Assembly: GCF_029637605.1 (NCBI RefSeq) | Contig: NZ_CP121261.1 | Coordinates: 5,952,001 to 6,016,000 of the forward strand | Length of the DNA: 64,000 bases | From: Achromobacter spanius | GTDB lineage: Bacteria; Pseudomonadota; Gammaproteobacteria; Burkholderiales; Burkholderiaceae_B | Direction of reading: 5' to 3' | In this document: in pieces, positions 25,788 through 33,761 of the stretch | Position numbering within the stretch: the stretch's first letter is position 1 | How the letters are laid out: every line of letters begins with the position of its first letter | The notes under the pieces: generated by a model | Seen by the model: only the letters and a program-made list of their open reading frames with translations | What the model was told of the DNA's origin: nothing | Databases searched by the model: none | Made by a program: the position numbers and the translations under genes

Positions 25788-27080
25788 CTAATGATCGTCC
25801 GGCTTTCTGGCGTCAGCTTGTTTTCCCAGCGCATAGCCCACGGCTGCCGCGCCTAGCGCCACGGCCGCGCCCAACAGTGCGATGAGCGACGCGCCATGGC
25901 CCAGCATGTCCACCCCTGCCTTGACCCAGCCGCTGGCGGCGTCTCCGCCACGGTACACAACGGTGTCGATGACGCTCTTGGTCTTGTACTTGTCTTCGGG
26001 CGGGACCGCCGTGAACAGCATTTCGCGACCCGGTCTGATCAAGGCGTATTCGCCGGCCCGGCGCAGGATCATCGCGGCGGCCAACACGCCGAAGACTGGA
26101 AACGCGGCTAACGCCAGGAACGACAAGCCCACCGCCAGCGGTACCGCGGTCAACAGAAAGCGCAGCCCCAGGCGCGCGGCCACGCGGCCCGTAATGAACA
26201 CTTGCGACAGCAGCGCCAGCGTCTGCACGGTGAAGTCCAGCGCGCTGAAGACGCGGATGCGCTGCGCGGTGTCGGGAAACGTGTCAGCGACGAGTCGCGC
26301 CTGTTCCATGTACAGAAAGGTGTTGAGCGTGGCCAGCAGTACTACCAGCAGCGAAATGCCCAGCAGGTAGCGCGACCGGAAAATACGCGAAATGCCGGCC
26401 AGGACCGAGCCTTCAATAGGGTGCTTGATGTCTTCCAGGCTGATGTCCGTGCGCGTGGCGGCGCGCCATCGCAACAGCCATTGCTTGAGCGGCAGCGTTG
26501 CCGTAAGCAGCAGCGCCGACAGCAGCAACAGGCCCGCCGGGCCAAGCACGCCGGCCAGCAACGCGCCCAGCAGCGGACCGCACAGGCCGCCCGCGCTGGC
26601 GCCGGCGGCAATCAAGGCGAACAGGCGCTTGGCTGATTCCATGCGGAACACATCGGCCATCAGGCTCCAGGCGATGGACACCACGAACAAATTGAAGACC
26701 GACAGCCAAACATAGAACGCGCGCGCGGCCCAGATGCTGCCAGGTTGCAGGTACAGCAGGGCAGCGAAGCCCGCCATGGTCAGGGCAAAGAGGCCGTAGA
26801 CCCAGGTCAGCAGCGTTGAGCGAGGCACGCGCGAGGACAAGACGCCAAACAGGGGCACTACTGCCAGGGTGGCGAAGAAGGTGGCGGTGAACAGCCATTG
26901 CAGTTGGTTCACGCCCGCCTGGATCCCCATGGTTTCGCGGATGGGGCGCAGCATGAAATAGCCGCAAAACAGGAAGAAAAAGAACGCGAAGCCGCAGGCT
27001 GCTGGCGCGATTTCCGCTTCATGGATGCCCAAGGCGCGCGCAATGCGGCCACGCAGGGAGCCAAGGCCGGCAGAGGCCAT
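25788..27080 (-). CDS. MFS-like membrane protein of the NTP/NDP exchange transporter group
   Basis: A 430-residue polytopic protein with about 12 hydrophobic segments. The N-terminal block (AACGFAFFFFLFCGYFMLRPIRETMG) and later RPGREMLFTAVPPEDKYKTKSVIDT are typical of the bacterial proteins grouped with the ATP/ADP translocase (Tlc) family. In free-living proteobacteria the substrate is not known, and nucleotide exchange should not be assumed. It starts three bases after the aldo/keto reductase gene stops, so they share a transcript. Confidence 0.8.
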   Translation of the reverse strand: MASAGLGSLRGRIARALGIHEAEIAPAACGFAFFFFLFCGYFMLRPIRETMGIQAGVNQLQWLFTATFFATLAVVPLFGVLSSRVPRSTLLTWVYGLFALTMAGFAALLYLQPGSIWAARAFYVWLSVFNLFVVSIAWSLMADVFRMESAKRLFALIAAGASAGGLCGPLLGALLAGVLGPAGLLLLSALLLTATLPLKQWLLRWRAATRTDISLEDIKHPIEGSVLAGISRIFRSRYLLGISLLVVLLATLNTFLYMEQARLVADTFPDTAQRIRVFSALDFTVQTLALLSQVFITGRVAARLGLRFLLTAVPLAVGLSFLALAAFPVFGVLAAAMILRRAGEYALIRPGREMLFTAVPPEDKYKTKSVIDTVVYRGGDAASGWVKAGVDMLGHGASLIALLGAAVALGAAAVGYALGKQADARKPDDH

Positions 27081-27083
27081 GGC

Positions 27084-28001
27084 TTATGCCAGCAGGGCGG
27101 CGATGCGGTCGCGCATGGCCGCGTCGGGTTGCGGCCCGAACCCTGCCAGTGCGTTGTCCGCCATGTTCTTGGGTTTGGAGGTGGCGGGAATGACCGCGGT
27201 GACGGCTGGGTGTCCGATGATGAATTTCAGGAAGATCTGCGCCCAGGAGGTGCAACCGATGTCGGCAGCCAAACCGGGCAGGGCGCGGCCTTTGACCTGG
27301 CGGAACAGGGCGCCGTCCTGGAAGGGGCGGTTGATCAGCACCGCGACACCGTTGGCCTGGCAAGCCGGCAGCAGACGCTTTTCGGCGTTGCGCGCACCCA
27401 CTGACAGATTGATCTGAAGAAAATCGGGCTTTTCGCGTTCGACCAGTTCGGTCAGTTCGTCGTGGGCATGGTCCAGATAGTGCGTGATGCCGACGTAGCG
27501 GATCACGCCTTGCTGCTTCAGGTCGCGCAACAAGCCCAGTTGATTGCGGGTGTCGATCAGGTTGTGGATCTGGATCAGGTCCAGTTTGTCGCGGCCCAGG
27601 TACTTCTGTGATGCGCGGATTTGCGCCATGGCGGCGTCGTGGCCGCGCGCGCCAATCTTGGTCGCCAGGAAGTACGGATTGCCTTTGCCGCCTTCGCGCG
27701 CCAGCAGCGCTCCCACAACCGCCTCGGCCTGGCCGTAACTGGGGGCGGTGTCGATCAGGGTGCCGCCGGCTTTGGTGAAGGCTTCCAGTACCTGCGCCAA
27801 GGGCTGCATGGCCGCCGCGTCATCGGGAGAGGTGTTGAAGGTGTCGGCAGTGCCCAGGCCGATGACGGGTATCTGTTCCTTGGTGGACGGAATGGCGCGC
27901 TTCAGCATGGCTTGCTTGGCGCTCAGGGCCTGGGCGGCACCCGCGGGTCCCAGCAGGGCGGCGCAGGCGGCGGTCTGAAGGAAGCGGCGGCGATCGTGCA
28001 T
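27084..28001 (-). CDS. Tat-exported aldo/keto reductase
   Basis: A 305-residue aldo/keto reductase. The N-terminus MHDRRRFLQTAACAALLGPAGAAQA is a twin-arginine signal, so the enzyme is probably exported folded with its nicotinamide cofactor, or the signal is vestigial. Catalytic residues are seen as Asp and Tyr in LIDTAPSYGQAE, Lys in ATKIGARG and His in QIHNLIDT. A terminator for the upstream gene lies just before it, so it needs its own promoter close to the start or readthrough. The substrate is unknown. Confidence 0.86.
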   Translation of the reverse strand: MHDRRRFLQTAACAALLGPAGAAQALSAKQAMLKRAIPSTKEQIPVIGLGTADTFNTSPDDAAAMQPLAQVLEAFTKAGGTLIDTAPSYGQAEAVVGALLAREGGKGNPYFLATKIGARGHDAAMAQIRASQKYLGRDKLDLIQIHNLIDTRNQLGLLRDLKQQGVIRYVGITHYLDHAHDELTELVEREKPDFLQINLSVGARNAEKRLLPACQANGVAVLINRPFQDGALFRQVKGRALPGLAADIGCTSWAQIFLKFIIGHPAVTAVIPATSKPKNMADNALAGFGPQPDAAMRDRIAALLA

Positions 28002-28012
28002 GGGAACGCTCC

Positions 28013-28043
28013 AAAGAAAAAGGCCTACATGCGAATGTAGGCC
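28013..28043 (-). terminator. Rho-independent terminator after the YccA gene
   Basis: GGCCTACAT (28022-28030) and ATGTAGGCC (28035-28043) form a perfect nine-base stem with a four-base loop. Read on the minus strand it is followed by TTTTTCTTT (28013-28021). Confidence 0.9.
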
Positions 28044-28069
28044 TTCGGTACTGAACTTGCGGGGCGCGA

Positions 28070-28780
28070 TTACTCGCGGTTACCGCCGAAGATGCCCAGC
28101 AGCATCAGCAGGTTCGAGAAGACGTTGTAGACGTCCAGGTAGATGGCCAGGGTGGCGGACACGTAGTTGGTTTCACCACCATTGACCACGCGCTGCAGGT
28201 CAACCAGCATGAACGCCGAGAACACCAGGATGGCCATGACCGAGATGGTCAGCATCAGTGCGGGCATTTGCAGGAAGATGTTGGCCAGCGCCGCAACCAG
28301 GATCACGACCGCGCCGATGAACAGGAATTTCTGCATCCCGGACAGGTCGCGCTTGATGGTGGTGGCCAGCGTGGCCATCGTGCCGAACACGATCGCCGTA
28401 CCGCCGAACGCCGTCATGACAAGCTGCGAACCGTTGCTGAAGCCCATCACGAAGCCCAGCAGGCGCGACAGCATGATGCCCATGAAGAACGTGAAGGCCA
28501 GCAGCAGCACCACGCCCATCGAGTTGTTCTTGTTTTTCTCGATGGCGAACATCATGCCGAAGGCGCCCACCAGGAACACGATGGCCGACAGGCCGGGGCT
28601 GGCGCCCATGACACGGTTGATGCCGGTGTAGAGGCCGACCGCCGCGCCCAGCACCGTGGGAATCAGCGAAAGGGCCAAGAGCCAGTACGTGTTGCGCAGC
28701 ACCTGGTTGCGCGCGACCTCTCCCGGCGCGCCAGCGACCGAGCCGGAACGGTTAAAAGGGGACGGACGAAATTCGTTCAT
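28070..28780 (-). CDS. Bax inhibitor-1/YccA family membrane protein
   Basis: A 236-residue protein with seven hydrophobic segments after a short polar N-terminus (MNEFRPSPFNRSGS). The C-terminal acidic/helical motif ends LDVYNVFSNLLMLLGIFGG, characteristic of the family. In E. coli YccA is a substrate and modulator of the FtsH protease and protects a jammed Sec translocon. Here a sigma-E-type promoter lies 35-70 bases upstream, which suggests induction during envelope stress. It is transcribed alone and ends at a strong terminator. Confidence 0.92.
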   Translation of the reverse strand: MNEFRPSPFNRSGSVAGAPGEVARNQVLRNTYWLLALSLIPTVLGAAVGLYTGINRVMGASPGLSAIVFLVGAFGMMFAIEKNKNNSMGVVLLLAFTFFMGIMLSRLLGFVMGFSNGSQLVMTAFGGTAIVFGTMATLATTIKRDLSGMQKFLFIGAVVILVAALANIFLQMPALMLTISVMAILVFSAFMLVDLQRVVNGGETNYVSATLAIYLDVYNVFSNLLMLLGIFGGNRE

Positions 28781-28821
28781 GGAGAACTCCTGTATGCGCC
28801 AAAATTAATTGCCTAGAAGGC

Positions 28822-28849
28822 TTAGAGGGGAAGGATACCTTACAGTTCC
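28822..28849 (-). promoter_or_regulatory. Sigma-E-type promoter of the YccA gene
   Basis: On the minus strand GGAACTG (28849-28843) is followed after exactly 16 bases by TCTAA (28826-28822). The RpoE consensus is GGAACTT, 15-16 bases, TCtaA. The start of transcription would fall near 28815, about 35 bases before the ATG. Confidence 0.65.
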
Positions 28850-28899
28850 CTGAAGAATCCAGTTTTTGGAAGATTTAGACCTGCCGTTGGGCACCCTGT

Positions 28900-29316
28900 T
28901 TACCCGGGGCGAACCTCGTTCAATACCCGGGAAACGATACCCGGTAATTCGGCGTCCATGCGCGTTTGAATCTGCTCGATGGCATCGTCCAGTGCACGGC
29001 GCATCAGTTGCTCAACCTCGGCTTGCAGCCGCGCGCTCAACACCGACGCATCGGGTAGCGAGGTGGCGGCTTGCGCGGCACCAACGTGAACCGCCGCCGG
29101 GGCTTCGTCCACGTCCCAGTCCTGGCCACGTCCATCAGCGATGTCGGTCAGCAAGGGAAACGCGTCGTCGGCATCAGCGGCGGCGTCGTCGGCCAGTTCG
29201 GTCAGAACGGGTGTTTCGGGTTCGTCGGACTCTACCGGCGTGCGCGGCGCGTAGAGCGTCGGTTCGGCCCGCTGGGTCAGTGTGGGGATGCCGGCATCGT
29301 TGTGGCGAGAGGGCAT
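28900..29316 (-). CDS. DUF2486-type hypothetical protein
   Basis: A 138-residue acidic protein without signal peptide or membrane segment. The N-terminal half is low-complexity and rich in Asp, Glu, Pro and Ala, with the recurring pattern PxLTxxxD. The C-terminal 60 residues form a likely amphipathic helix (LSARLQAEVEQLMRRALDDAIEQIQ). This resembles the Burkholderiales-restricted DUF2486 family beside holC; its function is not known. ATG 29316 is chosen for its GGGAG. Its role may relate to the neighbouring DNA polymerase III chi subunit, but this is speculative. Confidence 0.75.
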   Translation of the reverse strand: MPSRHNDAGIPTLTQRAEPTLYAPRTPVESDEPETPVLTELADDAAADADDAFPLLTDIADGRGQDWDVDEAPAAVHVGAAQAATSLPDASVLSARLQAEVEQLMRRALDDAIEQIQTRMDAELPGIVSRVLNEVRPG

Positions 29317-29333
29317 GAGGGCTCCCAAGTATC

Positions 29334-29363
29334 AAAAACCCGCGACGGGTACCGCGCCCGTCG
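29334..29363 (-). terminator. Terminator after holC
   Basis: CGACGGG (29343-29349) and CCCGTCG (29357-29363) pair around a seven-base loop, and the minus-strand transcript then reads CGGGTTTTTGA (T-run opposite 29334-29338). Confidence 0.7.
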
Positions 29364-29379
29364 GGATGGATTGGGCTGG

Positions 29380-29850
29380 TCAGCCGCCGGGCGGTTGGCG
29401 GCTGAGGTCGTGGCTTAGCGGCGTGTGGCCCGCATTCTGGTAGACGCGCCAGCGCTGGCGAGCGGCTTGCTTGTCGTCCGGGTCATCCGACACGATTTCA
29501 AGCAGGCGCTCGAAGGTGTCGAAGCCGGGCGGGCAGTCGTTGTCCAGATTCAACAGCCATAGCGGGGCGGCGTCTGCCTCCGCCGCGGGCTGGGCGGCCT
29601 GGGCTGCTTGCTGGGGGTCTCCCGCCGTCAGGACAACCGGCGTTTCGGGCGCCAGCGGGTCGCTGGCCAGCACGTGCGGCACGAACGAGGTGTCGTCAAA
29701 GGCCCAGAGCATGCGGTCGAACGCGGCCAGCCGCGAACCGTCTTTACAGTACACCACCAGCCGCTGCCCTGCCAGAACGCGCTTGCGCACCACCTGGCAG
29801 GCCATGCGCAAGCGGTCGGGCGCGCCGAAGGCGAAGTCGATCCGCGTCAT
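29380..29850 (-). CDS. holC: DNA polymerase III subunit chi
   Basis: Chi links the clamp loader to single-strand-binding protein during replication. The 156-residue product starts MTRIDFAFGAPDRLRMACQVVRK and contains LVVYCKDGSRLAAFDRMLWAFDDTSFVPH, a typical chi core. An Ala/Gln-rich insertion (about residues 80-100) makes it slightly longer than in E. coli. As in many proteobacteria it follows pepA, 22 bases after its stop. Confidence 0.92.
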   Translation of the reverse strand: MTRIDFAFGAPDRLRMACQVVRKRVLAGQRLVVYCKDGSRLAAFDRMLWAFDDTSFVPHVLASDPLAPETPVVLTAGDPQQAAQAAQPAAEADAAPLWLLNLDNDCPPGFDTFERLLEIVSDDPDDKQAARQRWRVYQNAGHTPLSHDLSRQPPGG

Positions 29851-29872
29851 GCCCGGTTCCGTTGCAAAGGCT

Positions 29873-31381
29873 TCAAACCTGGTCCAGCAGGTATTGCATC
29901 AGCAGGGGCACGGGGCGGCCGGTGGCGCCCTTGTCCTTGCCGCCGCGCCAGGCAGTGCCGGCGATGTCCAGGTGGGCCCACGGGTAGGCCTTGGCGAAGC
30001 GCGACAGGAAGCACGCCGCGGTCACCGCGCCGGCCGGGGGGCCGCCGATGTTGGCCAGGTCGGCGAAGTTGGACTTCAGTTGTTCCTGGTAGGCGTCGTC
30101 CATCGGCAGGCGCCACGCGGTGTCCAGCGACTTGCGGCCCGCCGTGGCCAGGGCCTCGGCCAGCGCGTCGTCTTTCGAGAACAGGCCGCTGTTGACATGG
30201 CCCAGGGCCACGACGCAAGCGCCGGTCAGGGTGGCGATGTCGATCACGGCCGACGGCTTGAAGCGTTCGGCGTAGGTCAGGGCGTCGCACAGGACCAGGC
30301 GGCCCTCGGCGTCGGTGTTCAGGATTTCAATGGTCAGGCCGGCCATGCTGGTGACGACGTCGCCCGGCTTGTTGGCGGTGCCGCTCGGCAGGTTTTCGCA
30401 AGCGGGGATCAGGCCGACCACGTCCAGCGGCAGTTCCAGTTCGGCCAGGGCGCGAAACGATCCCAGCACGCTGGCGGCGCCGCACATGTCGTACTTCATT
30501 TCGTCCATGGTGGCGGCGGGCTTGAGCGAGATGCCGCCGGCGTCGAAGGTGATGCCCTTGCCGACCAGCACGATCGGGCCCTGGGCGCTCTTCGCGCCCT
30601 TCTTGGCGGCCTTGGCGCCGGCGTGGCGCAGCACGATGAAACGCAGCGCTTCGGCGGAACCGCGTGCGACCGACAGGAACGAACCCATGCCCAGCGCCTC
30701 GACCTGCTTGCGGTCCAGCACTTCAACCTTCAGGGATTTGAATTCGCGCGCTAGGCGCTTGGCCGTGTCGCCCAGGTAGGTGGGGGTGCAGATATTGCCC
30801 GGCAGGTTACCCAGCGTACGGGTCAGTTCCATGCCATTGGCGATGGCGGCACCTTCGCGCAGACCTTTCTGGGCCTGGGCCGCGTCGGCGCGCTCGACCA
30901 CCTGGATGATCTTCTTGAGCTTGGGGCGGGCGTCGCGGTCGGGTTTGCCGAAGCTGGCGTCGTAGTGATAGGTGGCGGCGCCGGCCGCGATGGCGGCGCT
31001 GCGGGCGCGGGCAATGATGGCGACATCGGCGATGGGGTTGGCGGCCAGCGTGGACACGCCTTCCGTCAGTTGGGCGGCCACGCAGACCGAGGCGAACGCC
31101 TGTTCGGCCGATGCGTGGACGCGGGCCGAGTATTCTTCCTGCTTGCCCAGACCCACCAGCACCAAGCGCTGGGCGGTTACGCCGGGCAGCGTGCGCAGCG
31201 TCAACGTGGAGCCGACGCGGCCGCGGAACTCGGCCTTGACCACGGCGCGCACGGCGCCGTTGGAAGCGCGGTCGATGATGTCCGCGGCGGGGCTCAACAC
31301 GCCATCCGCGTACACCCCGACAGCCAGGGCGGCGGTTTTAACCTGGTGCAGGGAAGCAGTGGTCTGTGTGCTAAATTCCAT
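29873..31381 (-). CDS. pepA: Leucyl aminopeptidase (M17)
   Basis: A dizinc aminopeptidase of 502 residues that removes N-terminal residues from peptides; in E. coli PepA also acts as a DNA-binding protein in Xer recombination and carAB control. Metal and active-site motifs are VGKGITFDAGGISLKPA near residue 265 and NTDAEGRLVLCDALTYAE near residue 345. The N-terminal macro-like domain is present. It is divergent from lptF with only 57 bases between the starts. Confidence 0.95.
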   Translation of the reverse strand: MEFSTQTTASLHQVKTAALAVGVYADGVLSPAADIIDRASNGAVRAVVKAEFRGRVGSTLTLRTLPGVTAQRLVLVGLGKQEEYSARVHASAEQAFASVCVAAQLTEGVSTLAANPIADVAIIARARSAAIAAGAATYHYDASFGKPDRDARPKLKKIIQVVERADAAQAQKGLREGAAIANGMELTRTLGNLPGNICTPTYLGDTAKRLAREFKSLKVEVLDRKQVEALGMGSFLSVARGSAEALRFIVLRHAGAKAAKKGAKSAQGPIVLVGKGITFDAGGISLKPAATMDEMKYDMCGAASVLGSFRALAELELPLDVVGLIPACENLPSGTANKPGDVVTSMAGLTIEILNTDAEGRLVLCDALTYAERFKPSAVIDIATLTGACVVALGHVNSGLFSKDDALAEALATAGRKSLDTAWRLPMDDAYQEQLKSNFADLANIGGPPAGAVTAACFLSRFAKAYPWAHLDIAGTAWRGGKDKGATGRPVPLLMQYLLDQV

Positions 31382-31438
31382 GAGGGTTTCCCGTGTACGT
31401 CTGTGTATGATGCGGTCGATTATCCCGCATATTCTCCC

Positions 31439-32548
31439 ATGTCTCTATTTAAACGCTCTGTCGTCAGCGAGATCACCAGTCACGCTGGCGTTGTCTTTTC
31501 CACGTTGCTCGTCGTGTGGCTCAGCGTGCTTCTCGTGCGCCTGCTCGGTGAGGCCGCGGGGGGCAACATCGGAGCCGACGTCGTCGTGGTGCTGGCTGCG
31601 CTGTCCACCATCACTGCCTTGCCGACCATTCTGGCCGTGTCCATCTTCATCGCGGTGCTGACGACCGTCACGCGCAATTACCGTGAATCCGAAATGGTGG
31701 TGTGGTTTGCCAGCGGCCTGTCGCTGGCCGACTGGCTAAGGCCCGTGCTGCGCGTGGCCATTCCCGTGGCGCTGGCGGTGGCCGGCTTGACGCTGGTGGC
31801 CGCGCCGTGGGCCTACCGGCAGATTGGCGAATACCACGAACGGTTCGAGCAGCGTTCCGACCTGTCCAAAGTGACGGCCGGGCAGTTCGCGGAATCGTCT
31901 GGCGGCAGCCGCGTATTCTTCTCGGAAGACCCGGTCAAGCCCACCGACGAATTGGGTAACGTGTTCGCGCGCGAAACCGGGCCTGAATGGTTGAGCGTGC
32001 TGACGGCTAGCAGCGCGCACAGCGAAACCCTGCCCAATGGCGACCGTTTCCTGGTGCTGGGCGAAGGTCATCGCTATGACCTCAAGCCGGGTACGCCCGA
32101 GATTCGTCTGGTGCACTTCGAAAAGTACGGGTTGCGCCTGGAAAGCAAGGCGGGCGAAGACCCCATTGGAGAAGCCCGTGCCGCGGCCGAGCGCTCGTCC
32201 AAGGCGCGCGCCACCATGCAACTGATCGCGGATGACACCGACAGCAGTTGGTCGCAGGTCATGTGGCGCATTTCGTTGCCGCTGGCCGCGCTCAACCTGG
32301 CGCTGCTGGCCATTCCCCTGGGGGCGGTGAACCCGCGCCTGGGGCGTTCTGGCGATTTGCTGATAGCCGGCCTGGTGGGCTTGCTCTACATGAACATGAT
32401 CAACCTGTCGCGCGCCTGGATCTCCAACGGCAAGCTCAGCTTCGGCGTGGGGGTGTGGGCGATCCATGGCGCGGTCGCCTTGCTGACCGTGTTCCTGCTG
32501 ATGCGCCGTCTGCGCGTCAAGGCGCCCAAGAGCGCGACCCCGGCTTAG
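31439..32548 (+). CDS. lptF: LPS export ABC transporter permease LptF
   Basis: LptF forms, with LptG and LptB2, the inner-membrane complex that extracts lipopolysaccharide. The 369-residue product starts MSLFKRSVVSEI, has three transmembrane segments in the first 120 residues, a periplasmic beta-jellyroll domain (about 125-265), and three more segments at the end (ISLPLAALNLALLAIPLG onward). ATG 31439 gives the family start; codons further upstream overlap pepA. The usual partner lptG is not next to it; a LysR gene on the opposite strand follows. Confidence 0.93.
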   Translation: MSLFKRSVVSEITSHAGVVFSTLLVVWLSVLLVRLLGEAAGGNIGADVVVVLAALSTITALPTILAVSIFIAVLTTVTRNYRESEMVVWFASGLSLADWLRPVLRVAIPVALAVAGLTLVAAPWAYRQIGEYHERFEQRSDLSKVTAGQFAESSGGSRVFFSEDPVKPTDELGNVFARETGPEWLSVLTASSAHSETLPNGDRFLVLGEGHRYDLKPGTPEIRLVHFEKYGLRLESKAGEDPIGEARAAAERSSKARATMQLIADDTDSSWSQVMWRISLPLAALNLALLAIPLGAVNPRLGRSGDLLIAGLVGLLYMNMINLSRAWISNGKLSFGVGVWAIHGAVALLTVFLLMRRLRVKAPKSATPA

Positions 32549-32584
32549 GGCCGGACAAGACGCTAACCAGGCAAGACGCAAAGA

Positions 32585-32611
32585 GGGGCCGGTTTCCGGC
32601 CCCTTTGCTTT
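32585..32611. terminator. Hairpin terminator between convergent lptF and LysR genes
   Basis: GGGGCCGG (32585-32592) pairs perfectly with CCGGCCCC (32596-32603) around TTT. TTTGCTTT follows on the plus strand; the minus-strand tail CTCTTTG is weaker. Confidence 0.75.
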
Positions 32612-32626
32612 ACGGCAGGTATTCCA

Positions 32627-33547
32627 TCACGGCAGGTACTTCATCGTGCCGCGCTTGCCCGCCAGCAGGTCGGCGTTCTTCAGCACCGACTTGCGGATGA
32701 ATTCCCACAGCGCCGTCACGCGCTTGAGCTTGCGCAGGTCTTCATGGCAGTACATCCAGAACGAGCGCGTGATCTCCACTTCCTTTTCCAGCACCGGTTT
32801 CAGGCGCGGGTCCTGCGCGGCGATGAAGCAGGGCAGGATCGCCAAGGACTGGCCCTGCAGCGCCGCATGGTATTGCGCCACCACGCTGGTGCTGCGCAAG
32901 ACCACATTGCTGGCGGGCAGCAGGTCTTCCAGGTAGCGCAGGCGTTCGCTGAACAGCAGTTCGTCCACATAGCCGATGAAGGTGTGCTGGGCCAGGTCCG
33001 CGCGCGTGGCAATCGGCGGGTGGCGCGCCAGATACCCCGGCGTCCCGTATAGGCGCAAGGTGTAATCGCAGAGCTTGCTGCACACATAGGGGCCGCGCTG
33101 CGGGCGTTCGATGGTAATGGCCAGGTCGGCCTCGCGCTTTGACAGGCTGACAAAGCGTGGCACGGGCAGGATGTCCAGCGTGATGTGCGGGTAGCGGCGC
33201 TGGAAATCGGCGGCCAGCGGCGTCAGCACATAGCTGCCGAACCCTTCCGTGGCGCCGATGCGCACGTGCCCCGACAAGGCCTGGCCGATGCCCGACAGGT
33301 TTTCGCGGGCGGTATGCACCGTGCTTTCCATCTGCTCGGCATGCACGAACAGGCGCTGGCCGTCGTCCGTCAGCATGAAACCCGCGCTGCGGGATTTCTC
33401 GAACAGCAGGGTGTCCAGCTCGGCTTCCAGCGCACGAATGCGGCGTGACACCGTGGTGTGTTCCACCCCGAGCTTGCGCGCGGCGGCGCTGACCCGCTGC
33501 GTTCGGGCGACTTCCAGGAAGTACCGCAGGCTATCCCAATCCAACAC
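32627..33547 (-). CDS. LysR-family transcriptional regulator
   Basis: A 306-residue LysR-type regulator. The helix-turn-helix is in LRYFLEVARTQRVSAAARKLGVEHTTVSRRIRALE, and the effector domain begins near residue 90. GTG at 33547 is chosen because GGAGAG sits seven bases upstream and the product then starts at DWDSLRYFLE like its relatives; the longer frame to 33883 enters the control region. It is divergent from the LivK-like receptor gene, and a perfect dyad lies between them. It probably controls that gene in response to the transported or degraded compound. Confidence 0.9.
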   Translation of the reverse strand: MLDWDSLRYFLEVARTQRVSAAARKLGVEHTTVSRRIRALEAELDTLLFEKSRSAGFMLTDDGQRLFVHAEQMESTVHTARENLSGIGQALSGHVRIGATEGFGSYVLTPLAADFQRRYPHITLDILPVPRFVSLSKREADLAITIERPQRGPYVCSKLCDYTLRLYGTPGYLARHPPIATRADLAQHTFIGYVDELLFSERLRYLEDLLPASNVVLRSTSVVAQYHAALQGQSLAILPCFIAAQDPRLKPVLEKEVEITRSFWMYCHEDLRKLKRVTALWEFIRKSVLKNADLLAGKRGTMKYLP

Positions 33548-33600
33548 GATTTCGCTCTCCGCAGGCCCTGCGCCAACAGGGGCGCGAGGCAATTTTCTTA

Positions 33601-33630
33601 TTGTGCATGAATGCACAAGGAATGTGCATT
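33601..33630. promoter_or_regulatory. Probable LysR operator between divergent genes
   Basis: TTGTGCAT-GA-ATGCACAA (33601-33618) is a perfect eight-base inverted repeat, followed by a third copy of the half-site, ATGTGCATT (33622-33630). The array lies just upstream of the receptor gene's -35 box and 54 bases before the regulator's start. Confidence 0.65.
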
Positions 33631-33637
33631 TCTGGTG

Positions 33638-33666
33638 TTGCTTGTTGATTTTCACACATCTACACT
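33638..33666 (+). promoter_or_regulatory. Promoter of the LivK-like receptor gene
   Basis: TTGCTT (33638-33643) and TACACT (33661-33666) are separated by 17 bases. The predicted transcript starts near 33673, giving a leader of about 90 bases. Confidence 0.5.
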
Positions 33667-33761
33667 GGGCCGGCAGGCCTCGGGGAATGCCCCCGGGAGC
33701 CGCAGGCCGCAAAGACGGCATATCGCTACGACTCAGCGCATAACACTCAGGAGACAAATCC

